From Gnetum montanum (taxonomy: Eukaryota > Streptophyta > Gnetopsida > Gnetales > Gnetaceae), in NCBI GenBank assembly GCA_015680685.1, contig MNCI01021501.1:35852-99851 (forward strand): a DNA stretch of 64,000 nucleotides, given 5' to 3'. Shown one piece after another: positions 44,583-56,520 of the stretch. A program made the translations under genes and the position numbers. Numbering within the stretch: position 1 is the stretch's first letter; each line of letters starts with the position of its first letter. The notes under the pieces are model-generated. The model did not search any database and was not told the origin of the DNA. It was given only the letters and a program-made list of their open reading frames with translations.

Positions 44583-45000
44583 CAAGTTCGCAAGTTACCA
44601 GTTTAAGATCTTGGCAGACCGTAAGCGTGTTCGAACATGCAAAAGACATTAACTCTACTAGTTTAAGATCATGGTGGATGGTAACATTGCGAAATCTAGT
44701 CTAATATACAAAATGGGTGCTAAAGCCACCAATTTAAGGTCATGGTGGACCGTTAACAGCTGAAGTTCGAAAACTAAGGTTACTAGTTTAAGGTCTTTGC
44801 AGACCATTAATAGGTTGTAAGGGTAAGGCTACTAGTTTAAGGTCTTTGTGGACCATTAATAGGTTGGTGGATAAAGTTACTAGTTTAAGGTATTTGTTGA
44901 CTGTTAATAGGTTTTGTAGATAAGGTTACTAGTTTAAGGTCTTCGTGGACTGTGAACGTGCAGGCTTTGTAGAGGTAGGTTACTAATTTAAGGTGGGACG
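44583..45000 (-). repeat. Motif block, RT side of D
   Basis: Plus strand shows seven or eight copies of 'tactagtttaaggtctttgc' with 'agaccattaa' or variants, about 55-65 bp apart (44605, 44660, 44730, 44780, 44830, 44880, 44925, 44975 approximately). In the sense of D this is 'GACCTTAAACTAG', the same theme as in F. Confidence 0.85.
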
Positions 45001-45139
45001 AAATTTTCGATTGGGCCCACCTATTTGCAAATAAGAATACTACACTATTGTAGGTTTATGACACAAAAGTACTACGCTATATGGGGCATCCCACATTACT
45101 CGGGGTGCAAAAATGGCAAGTTCTTTTCACCACGTCAAT

Positions 45140-45147
45140 TATAAATA
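45140..45147 (+). promoter_or_regulatory. TATA box of the antisense gene in D
   Basis: 'tataaata' in context 'attataaataggggtttacc', 139 bp before the likely ATG at 45286. E has a matching segment at 63896 ('cataaataggggttaaaccc', then 'gagcgtagagcc'), so the promoter is conserved between two elements. Predicted start of transcription is about 45170. Confidence 0.65.
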
Positions 45148-45285
45148 GGGGTTTACCCCTGGTAAACTTGTCATTTTCGTTATCAGAGCATAGAGCCCAC
45201 ATCTAGAGCGTAGCGTAGTCATGCCAAGAGAGAGAGTGAAATAGCATAGCATAGCAGGCTAACAAGAAATTTGAGAGTAAAAACA

Positions 45286-48200
45286 ATGGCACCTAAAGAC
45301 AAACGTAAGCCCAAGGGCTTGCTAAGGTGGACAAAGTCAAGGACACTTTGGGGCACCTGTCCCAAGCACGCATTGAAGTACGAGAGGAGACTCCATCTAC
45401 TCGGTAAGTTGCTATGGCGCCTTTGTTGTTCAAACTTCAACAATCATTATTATTGAAATCTGCAACTTTTGCCATTGTTTTGGTCTTCGTTTTGGCCGCT
45501 ATGCTACCGCTATTGCTGGTTGGCCATCGCAGCTATATAGATGTTATGCTATAGCAGCATCCAGTATTACCTTGACTGCCATTGTTGTGATTTCCTTGTC
45601 ATGGGGGTTTGGGCAAGTCTAGACAACTTAGCGCATGGTTAGTGTAGCACGCCATCCTCAGGAAGGTTTGGCTGTCTGTGAGATTTGACAAATAAGACAC
45701 GTGTTTATCGTAGTACAACGCGAGTTATTTTGTATGGCTGAAGTATGGTTGGGATGGCTGTAGCACAGTGAACTTTCACTTGTATACACTTTGTAACATT
45801 TTTTTATTACAGTATGCCAGTATGTTGTAAGGTCTTTAGGTTTGTTGCATTGTTACACTGTTGAATCTGCAATACTACTATGTTGTTGAATCTATTTTTT
45901 GTTAAGTTTCCCATGTTACCATGCTTGTCATAGTGATGTGTTGCACGTCATTGTACTGTGTTCATCTGTTAGCATTGCTACATGTCATGTGTTTGCATCT
46001 AGATGTTGTTACATTATGTAGGGCTTGATGCCTATGCTATGCTACAAGTCTTGCGTTACTACGTTGCCCATTATTTTTACTCTATTTTGTTTTTTTAAAG
46101 AAAGATTTGCGATTCAAGGAGGTCATGCTACGCTATATGCAATGAAAGTGTCATGCTACACTACATGTAATTAGAGGGTTACGCTATGTTATGTGTAACC
46201 TTCACTTGTACACAATGCTAACATTTGATTCTTCATTGTGCAGGGTCATGTTAAAATCCATTTTGATTGTTCTAGAGATTGCGAGAGTCCTATGCTACCT
46301 TAGCGCACTGATGGCCAATGTCCCTCCTCCCCATGCACGTGTGGAGTGGTAGGCAGTCTGGTTTCAGGAGGACGCATGGGACTTCCTACTGTTCCTCCTC
46401 CAATATTTTAGTGTGATTTTTTGGTCACATTTGTCAACAGAGATAGCAGTCGTGATCACAAAAACCCTATTGCCCGAGGCAAACCAGGTAATTCTAAAAT
46501 TTTTGACTGATGGGTCAATTGAGGGCAAGTAGATGGATGGTTCCAACCAATATCCAAAAATCCTGAGACACTTAAGTTGGATCTGGGAGATGCCTGAGTA
46601 TAAGTGCTATCACTTATACAACACATTATTCATTGCCCATCACATGGGCACCTACTTTCAGAACCCACCTAGAATTGTTTATTATGTCAACGAGTGAGTT
46701 CTATGAATGTATTTTATCATGTGATCTGTGCTACGTTAGACACAAGTGTTAACAGTGTAAACATACATGTTTTTTGTGTGTTGCCAAGTTCTTTATTGAT
46801 AAGAGTGGTCTCCATGGTGACATAGATGCCTTGGCATTAGCACAGATGGCCCTGCAAGAGTTCTCCTCCACTGGGAATGTGGGCACCGATGTAATAGGCT
46901 AATTTGGGGGTGAGTTTAGAACCTATCTAACTCGGTATTCCCAATTTTATGGGAAGTACAAGGAAGCTAGTTGGTTGGATAGGGAATGAGCATCCCTCAG
47001 GTTGCTCACCATTGAAGACGTGTTGGTGGATCTCCCACCATTTCCCACACCATTTAAACCTAGTATGCTAAAGTGTGAATTCATTGTTACATGTTTGAGT
47101 GATGTTTACCTTTTGCTAACCCTCTCTCTCTCTCTCTTTTTGTTTTTTATTTATTTTTTGTGAATTGTTTTAGTGGCGAAGAAATCTCAGGAGGTGATTG
47201 TGATTGCCTCCGGGTGCAACGAAACCAACCTCTTTTTTAAGTATGGGGAGGTGGAGGAGACCTAGTGTTGGCTCTACAATGGGGCCCCAACCATGCTTGT
47301 CCATAACCTTCAGGAGGCTAGGCTTATGGACTTATTTTTGGCCGTTAATCTGAATGTCCTACCTCCCGAGATGCTTTCCCTAGTTGACTCCTTCTCCGAA
47401 AAAGTGGACCGCTTCCACACACGTGTTCATGGTGTGCGCGTGGTGCTTGAGGTCAATGACCAATTGTTTGCGGATCTTTTTGGCATCCCTTTTGATGGTC
47501 TCCCTGTGGGAGAAAAATCCAAGAAAGATGCACACAATCATAGGGACATCGAGGAGTGGCTAGGAGTAGCTAAGGACCAATAGGGGATCTATATGGAGAA
47601 AGTCAGGCTATGGGTGGCTAAAACGGTTTACCCTATCTTCCATGCCCGTGCCTTACCTAAGCAGCTATCCCAAGGAAAAATCATTGGAATTGAGCAGGCT
47701 TAGATAATAAGGGACTTCATGGAAGAGGGGGCCCATTACAATTGGGCCAAGCATCTTTGCAGAGGCATGCAGGCTGAAATGATCAAGCTCTGCAGGAAGC
47801 TTGAGTCCCATTTCAATGTGCACCATGCCTTCTTCATAGCCTGCTTGCGGCGTTTCATGGAATTCTTGGTAGTTCGTGAGAATGGACTCTAGGTACTACA
47901 AGATCGTAGCCAAATTTCCAAACCGTGGATCTGCCAAGTCTTCCATACCACCCACCCAATCTCAAGACCCCCCAGAAGCTATCGGAAAATCATTTTCAAT
48001 GACAACTAGGGATCAGGTAGCATGTAACTTTCGAGCCTAGGATAGCTTGGGAGAGGCACCCCCCACTACCACCAGTAGTGTGACAAGGGGTAAACACCTC
48101 ATTATAGAGACTGTGACAACCAAGTTGCAACGCAAGAGGTCTCTTTTGGCCGACGAACCTCCCCACACAGATGAGGAAAGAGGGAAGAAGCTGTAGCTCA

Positions 48201-49958
48201 AACTTCATAGAATGCAGCCTCTGATTGGTCAGTTTTTTCTTTGTTGTCTTCTCCCCCTTTTGTTTTGTAATTCGTTTAATGTTTACTACGCTATATTACA
48301 CTAGATAGCATAGCACAGCATAGTAACTGCTTCAAGTTGATGTTATTTTCTTACTGCAACTATGTTTCATTAGCTGAGGAAGAAGAGGAAGAAGGGGAAG
48401 AAGAGATAGCAACCCCTATAACAGGGGTGACCGGCGCTAACGCAGAGGCTCCAGCCATAGAGGAAAGGTCCCTAGCTAATGAAGAAGGGGCTCCTACTAT
48501 AGAAGAAAGGGTCTCGATAGGTGAGGAAGAGGCCCCCAACGATGAAGAGGAGGTCCATGCCGATGAGGAGGAGGCCCCTGCTAATGAGAACAAGGCTCTT
48601 GGTAATCAGGAAGTGGCCCCTGCTAACGACCCTTTTGTGGAAAGTATCTCAATGCTAGAGGGGCACATGAGCATCGAGGACGCTGCTACGTTGTTGGGTC
48701 AGCTAGAAGGAGAGGGGCTTCATTTGGATGCTAGTGAGTTTGACTGCATATTTGACAGTGTGCCAATGGGCAACCCCCCTGCTATCACCCCTGAGGGTTT
48801 GCTGTGTAGGAGCTTTACACTATCATTTATGCTATTCATCAACCCTATTATGGTTCTCTCCACTTTAGCTAACACATTTTACTATGTAGCTGATACCACT
48901 GTTGATACCTCCAGCCCATCTTCAATCTACCTACGACCATGGATTGAGACCCCTGACAAATTTACTTTCATGGAGGGGGTGGTCGACAACATGATCAACT
49001 TCTTAGAGCAAGTCGACTCGAAAGTGGGTAAGTCATAATTGCTACGCTAGAATCTTTAAAATTTTGTTGCTTCACTATGCCACTGTCACTAATGCCTTTG
49101 TATATGCGGTTAGTAGCTTCTCGTCTCAAGTGGAACCCTAGGCGAGCGGTTGAGGTCAACGTTGTACTTGCATTTCCACAGGAGGTGATAGAAGTACCTC
49201 GTCGTGTATATGACGAAGCAAGCCAATGTGCACTGTACTGAGCACACTCCTTGTGGGAATGTGGGCACATGAATAAAGAACTCTAGAAATGGGTACAGAG
49301 GCTTGAGAAGGAGAAGCCCAACCTGACCATAGAGGTGGGAGATCTCTAATCCAGGAATGAATTCCTGTTGGCTTGAGACACCAACGATGGCAATTGGCAC
49401 ACAACCGTTATTGACCACGTAAGGTATTAGACAACCGTGCAATGCAACAATGAGGCCACTCATGAAATAATAGAACAGTGCATGCAAATGGACCTGTTAG
49501 CCTAGAAGAACCAAGACTGGAAGGACTACAGTGCAAAGGTTTACGAGTGGGGGCAAGCACAAAAAAACCACAAACACATGTATAAGCTAGAATGTGCCAC
49601 CTATTGTAACCAATATAGGGATGCCCCAATTAAGTTACATACTTACGAGGTATTCCTTGACATTATTGGCACTTCTGGGGCTTACGACAAGTTCATGCAA
49701 TAGGTGAAAGTGAGCAAATTTCCCGAAAGGGAAGTGACCTTTCCCACGGGTGAAACCGTCGCTGCTGCCTTTTCTCCAGTACCACTGAGATGGACATCCA
49801 TAGAAAAGGAGAAAGTTGCAGCAAGCGCTGACTTGGGAGATAGGAATTGGGCCGATATAATGGAAGAGGAGATCTTGTGATGGCTCGCAGCGGGTCTAGA
49901 TCGGATACCTCTTGAAATAGACACGAGGCCGTCTTGGGTCAATTACCTTTTGGCATAG
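45286..49958 (+). pseudogene. Multi-exon gene antisense to element D, inside its protease-RT intron
   Basis: Probable exons: 45286-45403, 46244-46693, 46789-about 47072, 47174-48227, 48374-49027, 49114-49958. Phases fit exactly at intron 1 (phase 2), intron 4 (phase 1) and intron 5 (phase 1); introns 2 and 3 are off by one base. Intron 1 donor is GTAAGT and its acceptor is TTCATTGTGCAG. Exon 1 starts 'MAPKDKRKPK', but the frame joining exon 2 is shifted, so one indel is needed. Exon 4 contains 'VHGVRVVLEVNDQLFADLFG', which faintly recalls the ORF-X domain, plus a frameshift near 47880. Exon 5 is fully open for 654 bp with acidic repeats ('EEEAPNDEEEVHADEEEAP'). Exon 6 has no frameshift but eight stops and looks coiled-coil-like. 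The product is unknown. A cellular gene captured by the element, or an element gene like the antisense frame of maize Grande, are both possible. Confidence 0.7.
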
Positions 49959-50262
49959 TGATAGTTTGTTTTATTCGAGTCTTTATTGTGACTTTATCCA
50001 ACTATTTATTTTTTCCTGTGGTGCAAAATATAAATGAAAATATAGGGCCTAATGAAGCAAAGGATGATGGAGCAGGCAGAGGGTCATAGTGTAGCAGCCA
50101 AACATTTTATTTGAATTCCCGCAAAGAATGTTACAAACATTATTGATTTTTGAAAGAAAAAATGGAATAAGAAGATATTTATTCTACTTTGGCTTATGTG
50201 TTCTATTTATTTTTATTTTATTTTATTCCTTTTTTTGCATTAAATTCATTAGGAACATCTCG

Positions 50263-50470
50263 TTTTAGTTTTAGGCCATTTCGGACCATAATAATAGTTT
50301 AAGGCCATTTCGGGTCGATGCTGGTGTTAGGCCATTTGAGGCCATTGGTAGTTTTAAGCCATTTTGAGTTGTTGCTAGTTTTAGGCCATTTCGGGCCATT
50401 GGATAATGGTAAGGAAACATTTGGCCAGTTTTACGCCTTAGCGGGCCGTTCTGTAATGTAAACAGTGGAT
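50263..50470 (-). repeat. Motif block, protease side of D
   Basis: Plus strand has about six copies of 'tagttttaggccatttcggg' type, some as 'agtttaaggccatttcgggt', 30-40 bp apart. Sense direction: 'ATGGCC(T)TAAACTA', the counterpart of 36431-36885 in F. Confidence 0.8.
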
Positions 50471-50616
50471 GTGATGTGAACGGTTTAAAGAATGAGTTAG
50501 ACACTTAGCGTAATCGAATGAATATGAATCCAACAAAGAATAAACGTATGACAAGCATTAGTTGCATTGGAAGCAGTGGAGTAGCTATGCTACACAGGTA
50601 ATAATTATTATCGCAG

Positions 50617-53600
50617 CTACTTCTTAGCCCATTGTGGGCTTAGCGATGTGTAAGGCAGAGGGGATTTATTGCAGTATTCTTCTATGTCGTTATCTACCGC
50701 TTGAAAAAGCAACTTGGCCCATATTGTTTCATTTTCTGAGTCAGCGTTTTGGGCCAGCTCATTTTCCAAACAAGTCACTTCAGTGGAGATGGGTGCTTCA
50801 TTCTCAGAAGTTATTACTTTTGAACCTTGCTCCATGTCAACATTGTTTATCACATGGGTAGTCACTTTGTCACCGTAAATTACCACCTCCCTACTTGCAT
50901 AAGGTAGATGGATTTCTTGATGTATGGGTGAAGAGATGGCCTTGAGTTGGGCTAACCACGACCTCCCCAAGATTAGGTTAAACCCAAGCATCTCTTCTAC
51001 CACGATGAATGTTGCATTTGTGGGGAACTGATCCCCTACCACATAGTTAATGTGGACAGTGCCTTTCACCACTACCTGCACTCTGTTGAATGACTTTAGA
51101 CATGGTGTTGTCATGGGTTTGATTTGATCCACCAAACCTAGTTTGTCCAATATGGGGAACGGGATGACATTTGTAGCAACCCCGTTATCAATGTGTACTC
51201 TTTGGATCTTGTGTTGACCAACCCAAATTTTGATGAATAGGGGTATTGTCATCACCTAACCCTTTTCAGGGTCATCCTTAATGGACTCGTCATGGAATGT
51301 TAAATGAGATGTCCATGGTTCTTCAAGCGTAGAAGGAAGCATGACTGCATGGATTGTTTTCTCCTCTACCGGCATGTTTTCGTCAATAGGTATGAATGTT
51401 AACATGCAAACCAAAGCCTTGTGGTGTGCAGTAGAGGTCATTACCAGATCGTATAGGCTCAAGGTTGTAGTCTTTTGTTTTAAAGCCTGTTTGACCTAAG
51501 TAAGAGTGCTTAAAAGGTTTTGTCCACTTTTTCATTTTTTTCTGTCCTTCTCCTCCATTCATCCTAGAAAATGAATTTCTCGAGGAGGAGCAGTTTCAGG
51601 TTTGGGGCTAGACCCTTTTGGGTAGGGTGGCAATGATCATGCATGCATAGTAGCATTAACTTTTGGTGATGAGGGGATCGTAAGCACGGCAGATGAACGG
51701 GTAGGCTTGGAAGGACCTGGGGTAGTACGTTCCTTGGTTGTTTCATCCTGTAAACACTCTTCCTATTTCTTTGAATAGAAATGCTATGATACCATTTTAG
51801 TTTGGTTCTACGTGATAAGGGTAGTTGAGTGTTTTGGCCCCCTAATTACCAATGGTGTTTGTGGCATTAGTGTAGGCAACAATGCAATTTTGAATATGAA
51901 GGGTGTAGGGACGGATGTCCGAGGAGGAACTTTGAGAACAAATGGCTATTGTGACATATTTTCTATGGCCGTAGGTGTTGGTACGCCATGTTGAGATGCA
52001 TGAACCACAAATGGCTATTGTGGCAGTTGTGGATTACTATCTATGCCAATCATGTTGATAATGTACCCCGTGTCGTTAGCGTTGAGGGGGTCCTTGTAAA
52101 CATGCATGGATTGATTTTCAGGGTGGATAAGGTTGCTTTCATCTAAAACCAACTTCCCTTGATCAGTCATCTATTGGATGTTGTCTTTTAGTGCTAAATA
52201 GTGATCTGTGTTGTGACCACAGAGTTGATGGTAGTCACAGAATCGCTCCAGCCTAAAGTTCTTAGGAACTGGCAACTCATTGGGCATAGCCAAGGAGGGA
52301 TTCCTAAGGAGCTCGCAATACCATTGATTCCATTTGATTGCCTCCTTAGACATCTGCTTATGTTGGATGTACCCAGCCCCCAATAATTACTTTAGAAGTT
52401 CTGAAGGCTTGATGGGCAATGGGGTATACTTGGAGTGATCTTTACGCTCGAAGTTGGGTTTAGACAGGGTTGATGCCTCTGATGCCAATGTGGAGGGTTG
52501 GATAGTGTTACTTGAGCTAGGCACAGGGTTATTCACCGTTGTGGCCACTTTCTTATTATTGTTGTTCTTGTTGTTGGGATTTGCCTTGTTCGCCATGGTG
52601 GCCATCGTGGCTATTGCAGCTTTGCCCTTCTCTTTGTCTTTTTTGGTATATGCATTCTTGTATGCGACATAGGCCAGGTCTTTACTGGCCTCGACCATGT
52701 CTTGAATGCTCTTTGTTTGGGCAAAAGCTTGACTAAGATAGCGTGGTGCTAGGTAATACAACTTGGATTTGATGAGATCATTTACCATCCCCTTGAAGAT
52801 AGCTAGCAAATGGGCCTCCATGATAGGCTCACGGATCTTATTCAAGGTGGCACTTCACCACTGTATAAACGTTTGTACCGACTCCAGCCGATCTTGCTTA
52901 CCTCCCATCAACTAATCCAGCGTGACTTCGAGCTTCAAGCTATACTTGAAATGGATCATGAACTAGGTTAGGAGCTCCTCTAGTGTTGAGATGGAGGCAT
53001 GCGGGAGTGCACGGTACTAGCCTAAAGCTTTTTCCATTAGATACATAGAGAAGATGCAAATAATGGTGTGCGGCCATTGCTATAATAATAAAGATTTAGA
53101 TCAAAATGTGACCAAATGCACATTACGATCGCCCTCCCCGTTGTATTTTGTGAAGTGGGGGAGTGGCATCCCAGGGGGTAACATGAGCATAGGAACAACC
53201 GGACTAATGGGGTCGTCATGGTAGAAATCCATGACCTGCATCGTGTCAAAATCAGCTGCTTTGAGATGCTTGATCTATTCAGTAAGGGTCTAGATAAGTT
53301 GGAATGCCTGATCCAAACCTGAAGACGACATAGTCGGTTGTGAGGTTCCAGGGGCAACCATCGTTGGTGGTGTAGTAGGGATAGTAGCCTGGCTCATAAG
53401 GGGTGCTGTTGGGGTAGCCCCTACAAAAGGTGCTACTTGCAAGGTCCACCACATAGTGGATGGTGCTGTTGGAGTGGCAGCCGCTAGTGGGGTAGTAGGG
53501 TTAGTCATTTGCATGCCTGATGGGACAGGCCATAGTCCTACACTTGGTTGTGACACCTGCGAGACTTGGTGTGCTTGGTGGTAAGGGTAATGTGGCATTT

Positions 53601-54350
53601 GGTGGGGCTACAAAGCAGGGAGTGAAGTGGTTAGGGTCCACCACACGGTTGGGGTTGGACCCATCGCTGTTGGTGGAACAAGTACAAACAATGAAATAGG
53701 AGCAGCAACCCCATGTAGCTATGAGGCAAACACGGTGTGTACATAGGGTAGCGTAGCTGTGACCAGCGTTTGATACAAAGATGGGATAGAATGAGGGAGG
53801 ATAGTCCTTGGATATGAAATTGAGGGAGGAGCATGTTGATATGTTGAGGGTGTAGGATGGCTACCCATAGCTAATGAAAACGTAGATTGAGGTAGATTCG
53901 TGGCAATCACAAAGGGATCTATCACAAAAAGTAGGTTTGACCTGAAGACCATGGTGGAAGGGATGGTTGCAAGGTAAGTCTAGCCACCCCCCTCGAACTG
54001 GAGTCTAGATCTTCTTATCCATCCTGGAACGCTTCTTCAAAATGAGATGTCATATCTCGCTCCCTAGGCTTACTAACTCGTAGTAGATGATCAAGGATCC
54101 ACTTATACGTCTCTGTTAGGGGGATGGCAACATCAAGGGTAGGGACAAACTCCCTCTTGTTCCGATGAAGGAACTCAAAATTGCATTTGTGCTCGAGTTC
54201 TTGGTGATCCAGGGGTAGATTTACCTAGATCTTTGTGCAGATAAAGTTGTAATTCTTTGCATCTTATGCCAAGAACTCAGGTGATAAATGTTGAATCCTA
54301 AGGGACTGGCGTGGTGCCAACATCAAGCTAGGTGGCCGCTCAGCACCCAT
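50617..54350 (-). pseudogene. gag-protease of element D
   Basis: Likely start is the ATG at 54350 ('MGAERPPS'). The N-terminal segment 'NYNFICTKI' matches F. From 53952 to the TAG at 50617 everything is in one frame (3.3 kb) with only nonsense mutations; one frameshift lies between 54350 and 53952. Domains: Pro/Ala/Thr-rich linker (53290-53960), gag core from 'FTKYNGEGDRNVHLVTF' to 'DLAYVAYK' (about 53120-52650), a Lys/Asn-rich basic region, a worn CHHC knuckle 'CDYHQLCGHNTDHY' (52171-52383) that has lost its last Cys, and aspartic protease at 50617-51255 with 'HIDNGVATNVI' and 'GFNLILGRSWLAQLKAI'. The product would be the virus-like-particle protein and processing protease of D. Confidence 0.92.
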
Positions 54351-54635
54351 GGTGCTTTGAGACAAGAAAGGAGCCTCAAGGCTTGAGGTGGAAACAACAG
54401 TTGTTGTCAGAATCATCTTGTGTGGTAAAAGGGAAGATCGCAAACTAGAAACATGGAAATCGATGGGAGATGGGAGGCTTTTCATCCTGCTAAGTTCCAA
54501 AGGAACCGTCATTGTGACCAATCTGCACCACATGATGCGTAAACAACCACAAAAGGGTGTCATGTTTACGCTAGTGCATGACGGGGTACAGAGAGTATGC
54601 AAGACTACCCGTAAGATGCGGAAAAGGCACCAAAA

Positions 54636-54656
54636 GGCCCTCCTTCTAGTGCCAAA
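54636..54656 (-). other. Primer binding site of element D
   Basis: Minus strand TTTTGGCACTAGAAGGAGGGC, three bases from the 5' LTR. Same site as in F apart from transitions. Fixes the 5' end of D at the right. Confidence 0.78.
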
Positions 54657-54659
54657 AAT

Positions 54660-56520
54660 TGTAGCAACAAAAAACGTTGGTGGTTGGAACACCGAGAGGT
54701 TGTTGGGTAAACAGTTTAACCCCAGATTTGTACGAGAGCTGTGCTGGAGAGAAACGAAAGCAGGGCACCCTCAACAATTTGGTCGATCAGACAAGGACTT
54801 AATCAGTGTATCTTAACCTTATGTAAACATTTATTTCGAAAGCAAGACATGAGAGATAAATCGATGATCAATAAATGCAGGACAACGAAAATAGTGCAAA
54901 ACAATGATTATAGTAAGGAAATAGCAAGACAAACTCGAATGAGAAAGTGCACCTTCCCAAGGTCATGGATTTTATTCTTTACCTTGTTCAAAAGGTGTAC
55001 AATAGGTTATGCAACGTCGGAGAGACATTGCTTACACTGAATGGTATAGTCACAGTTCTTCTACTTGATGATCTATTTGCTAAGATGTTAGAATGCTTGA
55101 CTCATAAAGGGATGTTTGGAGCCAACCAGAGAACTCAAAGATAACTAGAATGCTCAAGAAAATGCCAACTATGCCTTCTGAAAGCCAACTTAAAAGCCAA
55201 CTACACAAAAAAGCCAACTCTATTTGCTAAGAAGCCAACCAGCCAACATGAAAAGCCAACCCCTTTTGAGTGTTGTTTGCCGGGGTATTTATAGGGCTAG
55301 GAGTAGGAGAGAAATGTGGTCTAGATGCCATGTGTCATGGACCCCACAAGGTGCTAACATGTCCATACTGTGTAGGTGTGTCATGCTAGATGTGAACTTT
55401 GCTACATTGTGACCATACCATCGAAACTGCATGTGTCGAGATCCAGTGTGCTAACAATGTAAGCAAAATGTAGCTTATGCTCTGGGACTACGTCTTCCCT
55501 GCCTTTACAAGAAGGGTCAAGCATAGGAACAATATTTTGGGAGTTAACCAAGGGTATACAAAATGAAGTAAAATTTCTGATTTCGCCAAGGAGATGCTAG
55601 AGTGAGAAAGATTGATATAAACAAGTCCTAGAGTCACCCAAAGACATCTTGATGCTTCCATGCCAGTGTTGCATTACTCAGGCTGTTGAACACATTGGTG
55701 TAGTGTAAGCAGTTTCTCACTACGTTGTGCTATGCTACATAGCGTAGCATAGCGTAGCCACTAGTCTTGATTGAAATTTGCTTAGGATCCAAATAGCATT
55801 TGTTTGCAACTTTTTTCCTTCATGCCAGAGAGCTTTTGAACTCGCTGAACTCATGTTTGAAACACTTTTGCTGCTTTTGCATCGTTGCTATGCTAACTAC
55901 GCTATGTAGTGTAGCAGCCAACGTATCTTGCTTCTTCATTCAATCCGCCATTTTCTAGCAAGAAACTTTGCTCAAGGCATGGGGACTAACTGGGGCAAGG
56001 AGTTTTAGAGGTTGAAGTCTTGTTAAAGTGCCATTTTCTTATTGGAATCACTCGGCAAGATGGGCCTTTCTATTCCTCTGCTACGTTGTGCTACGCTACA
56101 TAGCGTAGCACCTTGTGTTGACTAAATCCTGACTTGTCTTTGCAATCACTTTGTCACTTCACACTTGGACGCTTGAGTAGCTATTTTTCAAGGCTTGCTA
56201 CGCTGCATAGTGTAGTGTAGCGTAGCAAACTTCTTCACTAGAAAACTTGTTGAACTGTTTTACTCATCCCAAACACTTTCGGTAACTCATAGCATAGTTT
56301 CTAGGTAGGATGTCAGCCAGGTCAATTATCCAGTTGGGTAGGCTGAAGAGTCCAACAGGCCTGTCAGCTTTGGAGATAGAAAACTTGCTGGACTAGACAA
56401 TCCATCTTCAATGCCTACATTTTCTGGATAAACTATCATGACGCTGCACTTGTGGAAGTCCTTGCCTAAATTTTGAGACTCTACTAAAGCATGGGAGTCC
56501 TGAAATTTTATGGTGTTTCA
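54660..56520 (-). repeat. 5' LTR of element D
   Basis: 1861 bp, plus-strand ends 'tgtagcaacaaaaaac' and 'atggtgtttca'. About 83% identical by eye to 27264-29143. TATA box at 55286-55293 on the minus strand. Carries the same four palindromic clusters. Confidence 0.92.
55286..55293 (-). promoter_or_regulatory. TATA box of the D 5' LTR
   Basis: TATAAATA in context CCCTATAAATACCCCGG on the minus strand, conserved in the D 3' LTR (27901) and in E (57653). Confidence 0.72.

Larger units (their letters stand above)
44473..50616 (-). other. Intron-like gap between protease and RT of element D
   Basis: 6.1 kb separating the end of protease (50617) from the RT acceptor (44474/44473). F has only about 1 kb here. 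It contains two motif blocks (44583-45000 and 50263-50470) and, between them, the opposite-strand gene 45286-49958. It ends in a clear polypyrimidine-AG acceptor on the minus strand. Interpretation as an Ogre-type intron is by analogy; no donor was identified. Confidence 0.6.
27264..56520 (-). mobile_element. Element D, Tat/Ogre-like retrotransposon carrying an antisense gene, with F nested inside
   Basis: 29.3 kb including F, about 16 kb without it. Minus strand. Sense order: 5' LTR (54660-56520), primer site (54636-54656), gag-protease (54350-50617), a 6-kb intron-like gap with motif blocks and an opposite-strand gene (50616-44473), RT N-terminal half (44472-43788, continuing at 30547-30495), then 3' untranslated sequence, polypurine tract and 3' LTR (27264-29143). 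An internal deletion has removed the rest of RT, both RNase H domains and integrase. Target duplication TCCTC and the resumption of B protease sequence at 56521 confirm the ends. LTR identity is about 83% by eye, lower than that of F, in line with F being inserted later. Confidence 0.88.

Noticed and set aside
47117-47140. CT microsatellite as a regulatory element
   Set aside because: It lies in predicted intron 3 just before the acceptor and serves adequately as a polypyrimidine tract.
48360-48593. 77-codon minus-strand frame, Ser/Ala-rich
   Set aside because: Reverse complement of the acidic Glu-rich exon 5 of the antisense gene; the plus strand has matching splice phases.
54388-54816. 142-codon plus-strand frame
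   Set aside because: Antisense to the D gag start and running across the primer site into the LTR; the minus strand explains the region.
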